Source: Melioribacteraceae bacterium (lineage in GTDB: Bacteria; Bacteroidota; Ignavibacteria; Ignavibacteriales; Melioribacteraceae). Taken from it: DNA of 64,000 nt. Position 1 is the first letter of the stretch. Each line of letters opens with the position of its first letter. A program made the position numbers and the translations under genes. Positions 26,469-36,324 of the stretch are shown here, piece after piece. The notes beneath the pieces are model-generated. The model did not search any database. It saw nothing but the letters and a program-made list of their open reading frames with translations, and was not told the DNA's origin. The DNA is taken from the NCBI GenBank assembly GCA_026417375.1, contig JAOADJ010000031.1, forward strand, positions 108,276-172,275, in the 5' to 3' direction.

Positions 26469-29400
26469 TTATATTTTCTTAATAATAATTTTACAATTAA
26501 AATCACCAATTTGAAAATCTTGTTCAAATCCATTTAATTCAGAATTATAATTTATTTCATCAGCTAAAACTTCGTTGGCAATATAATCATTAAATTTATT
26601 TAAGTAGTCAAATAATTTTTCATCAGAAAAGTAGTTTACAATTATTCTATCTACAACATCAAAGTTTGCATCTTTTCTCATGTTTTGAATTCGATTTACA
26701 AATTCTCTTGCAAAACCTTCAGCAATTAAATCTTCATTTAATTCAGTATCAACAGCAACAGTAACACCCTCTTCACTTTCAACCAACCAACCTTCAATTT
26801 CGTGACTTACAATTTCAATATCTTCTCTGCTAATTTTTACTTTTTCATTTTCAATTGTTAATTCAAGCTCTCCATCTTTTTCAATTTTAGAAATTGAATT
26901 ACTGTCTAATTCTTTTATTGCTGTAGTTAATGATTTTACGAGTTTACCAAATTTAGGTCCGATAACCTTAAAATTTGGTTTTGCAGTTTTATTGACAATT
27001 GATGAATCATCATCAAGTATAATTAATTCTTTTATGTTTACTTCATCAAGAATAACATCTTCCATTTTATGTAGAGCATCACGTTTAGATTTATCAATTG
27101 CTACCATCATCTTCAGTAATGGTTGCCGAACCTTTAAATTATTTTTAGCTCTGATAGATCTTGTTAAATAAACTACTCTTTGAGCAATTTCCATTTTTTC
27201 TTCTAGTTCAGAATCAACAAACTCTGCAGATGGAATAAAAGCTAAATGAACAGATTCATAATTTTCTTTTTTGGTTACACTATTCAGATTCTGAAATAAT
27301 TCTTCAGAAATAAATGGCGCGAAAGGAGCAGCTAATTTTGTAACCGTTAGTAAACATTCATATAAAGTTTGATATGCAGAAAGTTTATTTGCATTAACTT
27401 CTGATTTCCAGAATCTTCTTCTACTTCTTCTAACATACCAATTTGAAAGTTGATCAATTGTAAAGTTTGATACTTGTCTTGCTGCTTTAGTAACATCGTA
27501 TGCTTCCATTAATTCAGAATATTCTTTCAACAATGAATGTAATTTTGAAATTATCCATCTATCAATTTCGGGTCTTTCGTTGTATGGAATAATTTCATCA
27601 CTCATATCAAATTTATCAATGTTAGCATATAGTGCAAAGAAATTATATGTATTAACTAAAGTACCAAAAAATTTACGTTGAACTTCAACAATTCCATCTT
27701 CATCAAAAAGAGTTGGTTTCCATGGTGGTGAAGTTGTAACTAAATACCAACGAGTTGCATCAACACCATATTTATCGAACATTAAAAATGGATCAACAAC
27801 ATTGCCTCTGCTCTTGGACATTTTTAATCCATTTTTATCTAAAATTAATTCGTTAACAATTAAATTTTTATAAGCCACATTGTCGAAAACCATAGTTGCA
27901 ATTGCATGCAAAGTATAAAACCAGCCACGTGTTTGATCAATTCCTTCACAAATAAAATCTGATGGGAAATTTGATTCAAATATTTCTTTATTTTCAAATG
28001 GATAGTGCCATTGAGCAAAAGGCATTGCTCCACTATCATACCACACATCAATTAATTCCGGAGTGCGTGAATAAATTTTTCCATCTTTTTCAAATTTAAC
28101 TTCATCAACAAATGGTTTATGTAAATCAATTTCTTCATTTGATAAATCTTTGACAGATATTTTTTTCCCATCTCTTTCAACAAAACCTTCTTTCAGTTCA
28201 TCAATTGAACCAACAACAATCATATCACCATCATCATTTAGCCAAATAGGGAGTGGAGTTCCCCAATAACGATCACGTGAAAGAGACCAATCTTTATTTT
28301 CTTCTAACCAATTTCCAAAACGACCGGATCCAACTTCAGGCGGACACCAATTTATTGTTTTATTTAATTCAATCATTCTTTTTGCAATTTCGGTTGTCCG
28401 TATGTACCAGCTATCTCTTGCATAATAAATTAAAGGATTATCACAACGCCAGCAATGAGGATAAGAGTGTGTATAATCATTTCCATAACGATAAATTAAT
28501 CCTCTTTCTCTCAGGTTTTTAATAATATCTGGATCAGCACCTTTTTCTTCGTGTGTTTGAAATTGAATTGTTTTAACTAAGCGACCAGCAAAATCTGTAA
28601 CCTGTTCGGTGAAGCGTCCGCTTTTTGTAACCGGTTGAATAAATGGTAGATCATATTTTTTAGAAACTTCATAATCATCTGCTCCAAATGCAGGTGCAAT
28701 ATGAACTACACCTGAACCATCTTCAGTGCTTACAAAATCACCTGCTATTACATACCATGCTTTTTTATCTACAGGTATATAATTAAACAATGGTTCATAT
28801 TCTTTTCCTAAAAGATCTTTTCCTTTTAATTCTTCAAGAGTTTCATATTCTTCTTTTATTACTGAAAGTCTTGCTTTTGCTAAATATAGAATTCCATGTT
28901 TTTCTAAATTTATTTTTACATAATCAATTTCTTCACCAACAGCTAACGCAACATTAGAAATCAAAGTCCAGGGTGTTGTAGTCCAAACTAAAATGCTTGC
29001 ATCTTCATTTTTCAATTTGAATTTTACATACACATTTGGATCGTTTACTTCATCATAACCTAAAGCAAGTTCGTGTGATGAAAGGGGTGTTTCGCAATGT
29101 GGACACTGAGGAACTATTTTAAATCCTTTATAAATTAATCCTTTTTTATAAAGTTCTTTAAGAGACCACCAGACTGATTCTATATATTCATTTGTACAAG
29201 TGATATATGCTTCATCAAGATTAATCCAATAACCCATTCTTTCAGTTAAAGTACGCCATCCTTCTTTCATTTCAATATGGTGGTAAACTAATTCTTTTGC
29301 TTTCTTATTAAATTCTGCCACACCATATTTTTCTATATCACTTTTTTGAGAAAAGTCTAATTCTTTTTCCAATGCAATTTCAATTGGTAAACCATGAGTA

Positions 29401-29657
29401 TCCCATCCTGCTTTACGATGTACCTGATAACCAGTCATTGTTTTGTAACGGCAAACTAAATCCTTCAATGTTCTTGCCATTACGTGGTGAATTCCGGGTC
29501 TTCCATTTACTGTTGGCGGACCTTCATAAAAAGTGAAAGTTTTATTTTCATTTCTTGTTGAAATACTTTTTTCAAAAATTTGATTTTCTTTCCAAAATTT
29601 TAATATCGATTCTTCGATCTTTGGATAATTAATTTTTTCATCAAATTGTTTAAACAT
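26469..29657 (-). CDS. ileS: Isoleucyl-tRNA synthetase, IleS2 type with GXHH motif
   Basis: This 1062-residue class I synthetase charges tRNA-Ile. It contains the editing domain (WTTTPWTLISN, GADDYEVSKKY), the KMSKS loop at about residue 613 and a long C-terminal region without an obvious terminal zinc finger, all like the eukaryote-like IleS2 clade. The signature that is normally HXGH reads Gly55-Ile56-His57-His58 within NGRPGIHHVMART, a 1,3-swapped GXHH form known in some IleS2 enzymes. IleS2 enzymes are linked to mupirocin resistance. It lies in the yggS-divIVA-pnp-ileS-dksA-lspA-rluD run. Confidence 0.97.
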   Translation of the reverse strand: MFKQFDEKINYPKIEESILKFWKENQIFEKSISTRNENKTFTFYEGPPTVNGRPGIHHVMARTLKDLVCRYKTMTGYQVHRKAGWDTHGLPIEIALEKELDFSQKSDIEKYGVAEFNKKAKELVYHHIEMKEGWRTLTERMGYWINLDEAYITCTNEYIESVWWSLKELYKKGLIYKGFKIVPQCPHCETPLSSHELALGYDEVNDPNVYVKFKLKNEDASILVWTTTPWTLISNVALAVGEEIDYVKINLEKHGILYLAKARLSVIKEEYETLEELKGKDLLGKEYEPLFNYIPVDKKAWYVIAGDFVSTEDGSGVVHIAPAFGADDYEVSKKYDLPFIQPVTKSGRFTEQVTDFAGRLVKTIQFQTHEEKGADPDIIKNLRERGLIYRYGNDYTHSYPHCWRCDNPLIYYARDSWYIRTTEIAKRMIELNKTINWCPPEVGSGRFGNWLEENKDWSLSRDRYWGTPLPIWLNDDGDMIVVGSIDELKEGFVERDGKKISVKDLSNEEIDLHKPFVDEVKFEKDGKIYSRTPELIDVWYDSGAMPFAQWHYPFENKEIFESNFPSDFICEGIDQTRGWFYTLHAIATMVFDNVAYKNLIVNELILDKNGLKMSKSRGNVVDPFLMFDKYGVDATRWYLVTTSPPWKPTLFDEDGIVEVQRKFFGTLVNTYNFFALYANIDKFDMSDEIIPYNERPEIDRWIISKLHSLLKEYSELMEAYDVTKAARQVSNFTIDQLSNWYVRRSRRRFWKSEVNANKLSAYQTLYECLLTVTKLAAPFAPFISEELFQNLNSVTKKENYESVHLAFIPSAEFVDSELEEKMEIAQRVVYLTRSIRAKNNLKVRQPLLKMMVAIDKSKRDALHKMEDVILDEVNIKELIILDDDSSIVNKTAKPNFKVIGPKFGKLVKSLTTAIKELDSNSISKIEKDGELELTIENEKVKISREDIEIVSHEIEGWLVESEEGVTVAVDTELNEDLIAEGFAREFVNRIQNMRKDANFDVVDRIIVNYFSDEKLFDYLNKFNDYIANEVLADEINYNSELNGFEQDFQIGDFNCKIIIKKI

Positions 29658-29681
29658 ATTTATCTCTGAATTTGTTATTAA

Positions 29682-30299
29682 TTATTCTTCATCTTTTTCA
29701 TATTGTTTTAATAATTCTCTTTCTGTTTGAATGAATTCTTTTAATCTTCTTTCAACCTGATTTTTTCTATCAATCATATCATTCAAATTTTTTTGAACTT
29801 CAAACAACATTTTATCAGCTTTCAGTTTTGCTTCTTCAATTGCTATTTGTGCTTCTCTTTGTGCATTTAATAAAGCTTTCTTTACATCATCTTCTTTATT
29901 TGTGTTCTTTGCTAATTCTTTTTGAAGAATTAATAACTCACAAACTACCATTCCAAAAAAAGACATCGAACCAAGTGTAATATTTCTTAATATAAATAAA
30001 ACTAAACTTTCAACTAATAAATCATTTAGACCAAAATATTCTTTAAATAAAGTAACCAGTATAATGCTAAATACAGATGAAGCAACGATTACAGAAAAAA
30101 TAATTTTCCCGCCAAAATTATAACCAAGTGTTTTGTTAGTTAACCAACCAATTGCAAATGCAAATACTGATAACACAAACCAAACAGAAAAATTTTGAAA
30201 GCCAGCTTTGAATAAATCTGTATTTAAAAAATTTGAAGCTATTAATAAAACAGCCAACAAAGCTGGAGTTGCATAATATATTTTTTTTATTTCTTTCAC
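29682..30299 (-). CDS. Membrane protein with C-terminal coiled coil, function unknown
   Basis: This 205-residue protein has about four membrane segments in residues ~8-128 (for example YYATPALLAVLLIASNFL and WFVLSVFAFAIGWLTN). A charged helix of ~75 residues rich in Lys, Glu and Gln follows, predicted to be a cytoplasmic coiled coil. No enzyme motif is seen. The start is GTG at 30299, sharing GTGA with the end of the nucleoside phosphorylase gene. Its place between divIVA and ileS hints at a division or envelope role, but this is only context. Confidence 0.75.
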   Translation of the reverse strand: MKEIKKIYYATPALLAVLLIASNFLNTDLFKAGFQNFSVWFVLSVFAFAIGWLTNKTLGYNFGGKIIFSVIVASSVFSIILVTLFKEYFGLNDLLVESLVLFILRNITLGSMSFFGMVVCELLILQKELAKNTNKEDDVKKALLNAQREAQIAIEEAKLKADKMLFEVQKNLNDMIDRKNQVERRLKEFIQTERELLKQYEKDEE

Positions 30300-31117
30300 A
30301 GTTTTTTAATCACTTCTTTCATTATTAATGTCATTTTTGGTTCTGCTGTCATTGCTGTTTCTATTATTTCTTTAACATCAACTGCTTTTAATGAATCCGG
30401 GAAACATTCATCTGTAATTATACTAAATCCCAAAACTTTTATTCCCATATGATTAGCGACTATATTTTCCGGAACAGTTGACATACCAACAACATCAGCA
30501 CCGATGTTTCTTAAAAATCTATATTCAGCTTTGGTTTCTAAGTTTGGACCTGGTACTGCAACATAAACACCTTTTTGAACTTTTATTTTGTTTTCAATTG
30601 CAACTTCTTCAGCAAGTTCAATTAATTTATAATCATATGGTTCACTCATATCAGGGAAACGTGGTCCAAGTTCATCTTCATTTTTTCCAATTAAAGGATT
30701 ATCACCAAGAAGATTAATATGATCTGTGATAATCATAATATCTCCACGTTTAAATTGTGGATTCATTCCACCACATGCATTGGAAATTAAAAGTGTTTTA
30801 ACGCCTAAAAATTTCATAACACGAACAGGATATGTAATTTGTTGCATAGTATATCCTTCGTAGTAATGAAATCTTCCTTGCATAGCAACAATTTTTTTAC
30901 CGTTGATTTTTCCTAATATTAATTTTCCTTTGTGCGATTCAACGGTTGATAATGGGAAATGTGGTAGAAGTGAATAATCAATTTCATGTTCAATTTCAAT
31001 TTCATTAACAAGACCACCCAAACCTGTTCCTAAAATAATTCCAATTTCAAAATTGTCATTCGTATAATTTCTGATTACCTGAAGTGTTTCATTAATTTTT
31101 TGAATTAGTTCACTCAT
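30296..31117 (-). CDS. Purine-nucleoside phosphorylase
   Basis: This 273-residue enzyme of the trimeric PNP family splits inosine and guanosine with phosphate into base and ribose 1-phosphate for salvage. Conserved blocks are ILGTGLGGL (phosphate loop), MQGRFHYYEGYTM, NACGGMNPQFKRGD and VPGPNLETKAEYR, with MSTVPENIVA near the base-binding site. Its ATG overlaps the divIVA stop (ATGA), and it overlaps the downstream membrane protein, so the three are one operon. Confidence 0.96.
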   Translation of the reverse strand: MSELIQKINETLQVIRNYTNDNFEIGIILGTGLGGLVNEIEIEHEIDYSLLPHFPLSTVESHKGKLILGKINGKKIVAMQGRFHYYEGYTMQQITYPVRVMKFLGVKTLLISNACGGMNPQFKRGDIMIITDHINLLGDNPLIGKNEDELGPRFPDMSEPYDYKLIELAEEVAIENKIKVQKGVYVAVPGPNLETKAEYRFLRNIGADVVGMSTVPENIVANHMGIKVLGFSIITDECFPDSLKAVDVKEIIETAMTAEPKMTLIMKEVIKKL

Positions 31118-31662
31118 AATAATTTCTCTAATATGTCATCAACATTAATTTCTGGTTGTTCAGATTTTTCTTCTGCTTTTGTTTCATTTTCTTTTTTCTT
31201 AACTGAAGTATCAATTGATTGAACATCAAGTTCTAATGCAGCTGCTTGTGTTTCAATCAATGATTTTATTCGTGCAATTAATAGTTTTTTTTCTTCTCTT
31301 AGCTTTAAAACAGAATCTCTTATTTTATTAGCATTTTCTTTTGCATTTTCAATCATTTGAGCTGCTTTAAGTTCAGCTTCTTTAATTATTAATGCTGTTT
31401 GTTTTTTAGTCGATTCAACTACTTTAGTTGAATTTTCAGTTGCATTCAGTAAAGCTGTTTGTAAATTTTTTTCTATTCTTTTGTATTCTTTTAATTGTTC
31501 TTCACTCCGTTCTAATTCTGTTTTTAATTTTTCGTTTTCAGATATAAGTCTTTCAAATTCATCAGATAGTTTTTCAAGAAAAGCTTTTACTTCATCTTTA
31601 TCATAACCTCTAACAGTTCTGTTAAACTCTTGACTTTTAATTCCGAACGGTGTGAATTTCAT
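31114..31662 (-). CDS. divIVA: DivIVA-domain protein
   Basis: This 182-residue protein starts with a DivIVA domain: TPFGIKSQEFNRTVRGYDKD followed by EVKAFLEKLSDEFERL. A long coiled coil continues to about residue 145, and the C-terminus is acidic. DivIVA proteins sit at curved membrane, at division sites and poles, and recruit partners. The gene follows yggS by 12 bases and overlaps the nucleoside phosphorylase gene. The yggS-divIVA pairing is common near division and envelope genes in many phyla. Confidence 0.92.
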   Translation of the reverse strand: MKFTPFGIKSQEFNRTVRGYDKDEVKAFLEKLSDEFERLISENEKLKTELERSEEQLKEYKRIEKNLQTALLNATENSTKVVESTKKQTALIIKEAELKAAQMIENAKENANKIRDSVLKLREEKKLLIARIKSLIETQAAALELDVQSIDTSVKKKENETKAEEKSEQPEINVDDILEKLL

Positions 31663-31674
31663 AAATACACCTTT

Positions 31675-32358
31675 TTAATTATAATTTCTTTCACCAAAAA
31701 TAGCTGTTCCGATTCTTAACATTGTTGAACCTTCTTCAATTGCAATTTCAAAATCATTTGTCATTCCCATAGACAATTCTTTAAGATTATGACCACAACT
31801 ATTTATTTTATCTTTTAGCATCCTCAGGTTTGAAAAACTTTTTCGTATCGAAATCTCATCTTCAGTAAAAGGCGCCATGGTCATTAAGCCAACAACTTCT
31901 AAATTTTTTTTTGATTTACAAAATTCAATTAGTTCAAAAACTTGTTCTTCGGTTTGTAAACCAAATTTACTTTCTTCATCTGATGTTTTCACTTCTAACA
32001 AAATTTTTTGCAGCTTATTTATTTTTTCTGCTTTTGTATTTATTTCATCTGCTAACTTTTTTGAATCAACTGAATGAATATATTCTGCATGATTAATTAC
32101 ATATTTTACTTTATTTGTTTGAAGATGCCCGATAAAATGCCAAATTAAATTTAATTTAATTTGCTCTGCCTTTTGTTTTAATTCCTGAGCTTTATTTTCT
32201 CCAAAGTTTATTAAACCATAATTAAATGCATCAGAAATAATCTCTATAGATTGTGTTTTACTGACTGCAATTAAATTAATATCCGAGAAATTTCTTCCAC
32301 TTCTAAAACACACATTTTGAATCTTATCAATTACTATTTTTATATTATTTTCTAACAT
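31675..32358 (-). CDS. PLP homeostasis protein (YggS/PLPBP family)
   Basis: This 227-residue PLP-binding barrel protein has the cofactor Lys in LIAVSKTQSIE, the block FGENKAQELKQK, HFIGHLQTNKVK, and the phosphate-binding end LSMGMTNDFEIAIEEGSTMLRIG. Family members control pyridoxal phosphate levels and do not show a clear enzyme activity. It is the first gene of the divIVA-ileS operon, lying after the nrdJ terminator. Confidence 0.95.
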   Translation of the reverse strand: MLENNIKIVIDKIQNVCFRSGRNFSDINLIAVSKTQSIEIISDAFNYGLINFGENKAQELKQKAEQIKLNLIWHFIGHLQTNKVKYVINHAEYIHSVDSKKLADEINTKAEKINKLQKILLEVKTSDEESKFGLQTEEQVFELIEFCKSKKNLEVVGLMTMAPFTEDEISIRKSFSNLRMLKDKINSCGHNLKELSMGMTNDFEIAIEEGSTMLRIGTAIFGERNYN

Positions 32359-32433
32359 AATTCAAAAATGAGGGTGAAAATCTATTTGATTGAGCTATAA
32401 AAGTCAATTAAAATTATTTCTAAATTTTGAGAT

Positions 32434-32480
32434 AAAAAAAGGTTGAAACATTGATATAAATATCAAAATGAATCAACCTT
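32434..32480 (-). terminator. Intrinsic terminator of nrdJ
   Basis: On the minus strand AAGGTTGA pairs with TCAACCTT, an inner TTGATATTTATATCAA helps the fold, and seven T follow. It lies 21 bases after the nrdJ stop codon. Confidence 0.75.
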
Positions 32481-32501
32481 GAAATTCAAAAAACAATAAT
32501 A

Positions 32502-35500
32502 TTAACTACAACCTGTTGTAGCTCCACATGTATTACATTTCAAGCAAGTTCCATTTCTAACCATAGTCATGCTTTGGCATTCTGGACATATATCGCCAGT
32601 ATATCCTGCTTCCCTTGCTTTCATAACTTTTTGATGATGAGATAAAACATTATTTACAGATTGTGCCTGAACATCTAATTTTATTTTTTCAACTGGTACA
32701 AACGTATCTTCAGGTTCAAATGTTCTTTCACTAACTATTTCTTCACTAATGTAATCAGGTTCGACAGATAAATATCCATGTTTGTTTTTTTCATCATCAT
32801 CAACATGTGCAAGATCATTTCTTCCTAAATAAGTTACAGCTAATTCTCTGAAAATATAATCAATCACTGATGTTGACATTTTAATTCTTTTATGACCACT
32901 TACAACACCACTTGGTTCAAAACGAGTGAATACAAATGCATCAACAAATTCTTCGAGTGGAACACCATGTTGTAAACCTAATGAAATTGATATTGCAAAA
33001 CAGTTTAGTAAACTTCTAAATGCTGCACCTTCTTTGTGCATGTCTATAAAAATTTCTCCGAGTTGACCATTTTCATATTCACCAGTTCTAAGGTAAACAC
33101 TTTGACCATTTATTTTAACTTTTTGCGTATATCCTGTTCTGCGATCCGGTAATTTTCTTCTTTTTGCTATATATCTGTGAATAATTTTTTCAGCAATTTT
33201 CACAATATCATTCTGCTCTTTCTTTTCAATTAAATCCTCAACTTCATCTTCTGAAATTGTATTTAATGGTTGTGAAAGTTTTGAACCATCACGATAAAGT
33301 GCATTTGCTTTTACACCTAATTTCCAGGATAGCATATAAGCATTTTTAACATCTTCAATAGTAGCATGATTTGGTAAATTTATTGTTTTAGAAATAGCAC
33401 CGGAAATGAATGGTTGAGCTGCAGCCATCATATTGATGTGTGCTTCTGGTCTGATATATCTTGTTCCTTTTTTACCACATTTATTAGCACAATCAAAAAC
33501 CGGGTAATCTTCATATTTCAAAAATGGGGCACCTTCTATTGTCATCGTTCCACTTACATAATCATTTGCAGATGCAATTTCTTCTCTTGTAAATCCAAGT
33601 GCAGTTAATAAATCAAAATTGAAATCATTAATTTGTTCTTCTGTGAATCCAAGTTTATTAATCAAAAATTTTTCACCCAATGTATATTTATTAAATGCAA
33701 AAGTAATATCAAAAACAGATGGAAGAACAGCTTCCAATTTATTTAATGCTTCATCTGTAAATCCTTTTGATTTTAGAGATTCATGATTTATATGTGGGCA
33801 TCCGATTAATGTTCCTGCACCTTTTGCATATTTTACTATTTCTTTTATTTGTTCATCATTGTAACCTAATTTTTTTAAAGCTGGTGGAATTGATTGATTT
33901 ATAATTTTAAAATATCCTCCACCTGCTAATTTTTTGAATTTTACTAATGCAAAATCTGGTTCGATACCTGTTGTGTCGCAATCCATTACTAATCCAATTG
34001 TACCGGTTGGAGCAATAACTGTAACCTGAGCATTTCGAAAACCGAATTTTTCACCCATTTCGAGTGCAATATCAGAATCTTCACGGGCTGCCTTTAATAA
34101 GTCTGAAGGACAATACTCGGGACTGATACCAACTGGTAAGATTGTTAAACCTTCATATTCTTCTTTTGGAACATTATAAGCTGCTCTTCTATGATTTCTG
34201 ATTACTCTTAACATTGGTTCTTTATTTTCTTCATAACGTGGAAATGCACCAAGTTCTTTAGCCATTTCTGCAGAAGTAGCATAAGCTTTCATGTGCATAA
34301 TTGCAGTCAAAGCACCGGCAATAGCAAAAGCTTCTTTACTATCATATGCAATTCCTTGTCTCATTAATAAAGAACCAAGATTAGCATAACCTAATCCTAA
34401 AGTTCTAAATTCATAACTTTTTTGAGCAATTTCTTTAGATGGATACTGTGCCATTAAAACACTTATTTCTAAAACAATAGTCCACAAACGGGTTGCATGC
34501 CTGTATGCTTCAATATCAAACTTATGAGTTTCATCATCATAGAATTTAACTAAATTTAATGAAGCTAAATTACAAGCAGTATCATCTAAAAACATATATT
34601 CACTGCAAGGATTTGATGCTCTAATTTTTCCACTATTAGTACATGTATGCCATTCATTAATTGTTGTATCAAACTGTAAACCCGGATCTGCACTTGACCA
34701 CGCTGCAAATGCAATTTCATCCCAAAGGTGACGCGCTTTTAATGTTTTGGATGGTTTTGGATTTCTTCCATCTTTAGCAGCTTTTCTTAATTCAGTTCTC
34801 CAATATAAATTCCAGTCACTATCTTTAATTACTGCATTCATAAATTCGTTTGTAACACGAACTGAATTGTTTGAATTTTGACCCGCTACAGTTGCATAAG
34901 CTTCACTATTCCAATCTTCATTATAAACAGGAACTTCAATTGATCTGAACCCTAATTTTGCGAGATTAATTACTCTATCAATATAATTTTCCGGAATATG
35001 AACCTGACGTGCTTCTAAAATAGCTTTTCTTAAATATTGATTAGTTCTTTTGTTGAATCTGTCATTTTCAGGATGTTCTGAATAACATGCTTTCATTATG
35101 TTATTCAAATGGAAATTAAGAAGTTTAGATCCGGCAACTAAAGCAGCAACTTTTTGTTCTTCAATTACTTTCCAGTTTATATATTCTTCTATATCCGGAT
35201 GGTCAATATCAAGTGTTACCATTTTTGCAGCACGACGAGTAGTTCCACCACTTTTAATAGCTCCAGCAGAACGATCTCCGATTCTTAAGAAAGACATTAA
35301 TCCAGAAGATTTACCACCACCACTTAATGGTTCATTAATTCCACGAAGGTCAGAAAAATTACTACCTGTACCGGAACCATATTTAAATAATCTTGCTTCG
35401 CGAACCCATAAATCCATAATGCCGCCTTCATTTACAAGATCATCTTTAATTGATTGAATAAAACAAGCGTGTGGTTGTGGATGTGTATATGCATCTTCTG

Positions 35501-36056
35501 CCTTTGTTAATACTCCGGTTTTAAAATCAACATAATAATGCCCTTGAGCTGGTCCGTTTATACCATAAGCCCAATTTAAACCAGTGTTAAACCATTGTGG
35601 AGAGTTAGGTGCACACATCTGATTTGCCAACATAAACATTTGTTCATCATAAAAAGCCTTAGCATCATCTTCAGTATCAAAATATCCTGCTTTCCAACCC
35701 CAATAAGTCCACGTACCTGCTAAACGATGAAAAACTTGTCTTGAATCTGTTTCTCCATTAAATCTGTCTTTTTCCGGAAGTTCATCTAACTTTGGATCAG
35801 CTTTACTTTTTTGCAACCACTCAGGTATTCCTTCTTCAGGAATTTTAACTAATAATTTTGGTACTCCTGCTTTACGAAAATATTTTTGTGCTATTATATC
35901 TGTTGCTACCTGCGACCAATTTTTTGGTACAAGTACATCTTCCATATAAAAAACTTTTGAGCCATCTGTGTTTTTAATTTCAGAAGTTCTTTTTACAAAC
36001 TCAATGGATTGTAAAGGATCCTGTCCCTCTTTAGTAAAAAGACGACTAATCTTCAT
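32502..36056 (-). CDS. nrdJ: Adenosylcobalamin-dependent ribonucleotide reductase (class II)
   Basis: This 1184-residue enzyme makes deoxyribonucleotides with a radical from adenosylcobalamin, so it needs no oxygen. The catalytic barrel has [42 protein letters not shown] and [18 protein letters not shown]. The C-terminus ends with a CxxC-x12-CxxC zinc-ribbon-like tail (CPECQ, CNTCG) typical of the long NrdJ form, which helps in redox turnover. AAGGA precedes the ATG. No cobalamin riboswitch or NrdR box is visible upstream. It suggests the organism acquires or makes B12. Confidence 0.97.
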   Translation of the reverse strand: MKISRLFTKEGQDPLQSIEFVKRTSEIKNTDGSKVFYMEDVLVPKNWSQVATDIIAQKYFRKAGVPKLLVKIPEEGIPEWLQKSKADPKLDELPEKDRFNGETDSRQVFHRLAGTWTYWGWKAGYFDTEDDAKAFYDEQMFMLANQMCAPNSPQWFNTGLNWAYGINGPAQGHYYVDFKTGVLTKAEDAYTHPQPHACFIQSIKDDLVNEGGIMDLWVREARLFKYGSGTGSNFSDLRGINEPLSGGGKSSGLMSFLRIGDRSAGAIKSGGTTRRAAKMVTLDIDHPDIEEYINWKVIEEQKVAALVAGSKLLNFHLNNIMKACYSEHPENDRFNKRTNQYLRKAILEARQVHIPENYIDRVINLAKLGFRSIEVPVYNEDWNSEAYATVAGQNSNNSVRVTNEFMNAVIKDSDWNLYWRTELRKAAKDGRNPKPSKTLKARHLWDEIAFAAWSSADPGLQFDTTINEWHTCTNSGKIRASNPCSEYMFLDDTACNLASLNLVKFYDDETHKFDIEAYRHATRLWTIVLEISVLMAQYPSKEIAQKSYEFRTLGLGYANLGSLLMRQGIAYDSKEAFAIAGALTAIMHMKAYATSAEMAKELGAFPRYEENKEPMLRVIRNHRRAAYNVPKEEYEGLTILPVGISPEYCPSDLLKAAREDSDIALEMGEKFGFRNAQVTVIAPTGTIGLVMDCDTTGIEPDFALVKFKKLAGGGYFKIINQSIPPALKKLGYNDEQIKEIVKYAKGAGTLIGCPHINHESLKSKGFTDEALNKLEAVLPSVFDITFAFNKYTLGEKFLINKLGFTEEQINDFNFDLLTALGFTREEIASANDYVSGTMTIEGAPFLKYEDYPVFDCANKCGKKGTRYIRPEAHINMMAAAQPFISGAISKTINLPNHATIEDVKNAYMLSWKLGVKANALYRDGSKLSQPLNTISEDEVEDLIEKKEQNDIVKIAEKIIHRYIAKRRKLPDRRTGYTQKVKINGQSVYLRTGEYENGQLGEIFIDMHKEGAAFRSLLNCFAISISLGLQHGVPLEEFVDAFVFTRFEPSGVVSGHKRIKMSTSVIDYIFRELAVTYLGRNDLAHVDDDEKNKHGYLSVEPDYISEEIVSERTFEPEDTFVPVEKIKLDVQAQSVNNVLSHHQKVMKAREAGYTGDICPECQSMTMVRNGTCLKCNTCGATTGCS

Positions 36057-36114
36057 TGAAAATTCCTTTAATTTTAGAATTCAAAAATTTATGTTAACTA
36101 AAATTTATTTTTTG

Positions 36115-36136
36115 AGAGTTTTAGTATTCAAACTCT
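36115..36136 (-). other. Small hairpin upstream of nrdJ
   Basis: AGAGTTT and AAACTCT form a perfect 7-bp stem with an eight-base loop, about 60 bases before the nrdJ start. On the minus strand it is followed by CAAAAAATAAA, not by T, so it does not look like a terminator. It may be chance or a leader structure. Confidence 0.25.
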
Positions 36137-36324
36137 TTGAGAGGTTAAGAGCAACTTAAATAAAAAATTTTTTTTAAGCAATTGTATTAATGCTTAACTC
36201 GAAAATTGTCTTATAGTTTTATTGTAAATTTGTGAAGCAATATAAAGAAATATTTTTATAAGAAAATATTGTTTTTTGTATTATTTTTTTTAAGTAAATA
36301 TCAAATCACATTTATGAGGAATAT

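Noticed and set aside
35098..35457. 119-residue plus-strand frame opposite nrdJ
   Set aside because: It is antisense to conserved ribonucleotide reductase sequence and shows no features of its own.
36057..36324. Possible cobalamin riboswitch or NrdR box upstream of nrdJ
   Set aside because: I looked for B12-box-like and NrdR-box-like sequence in the 268-base gap and saw none; only a small 7-bp hairpin is present.
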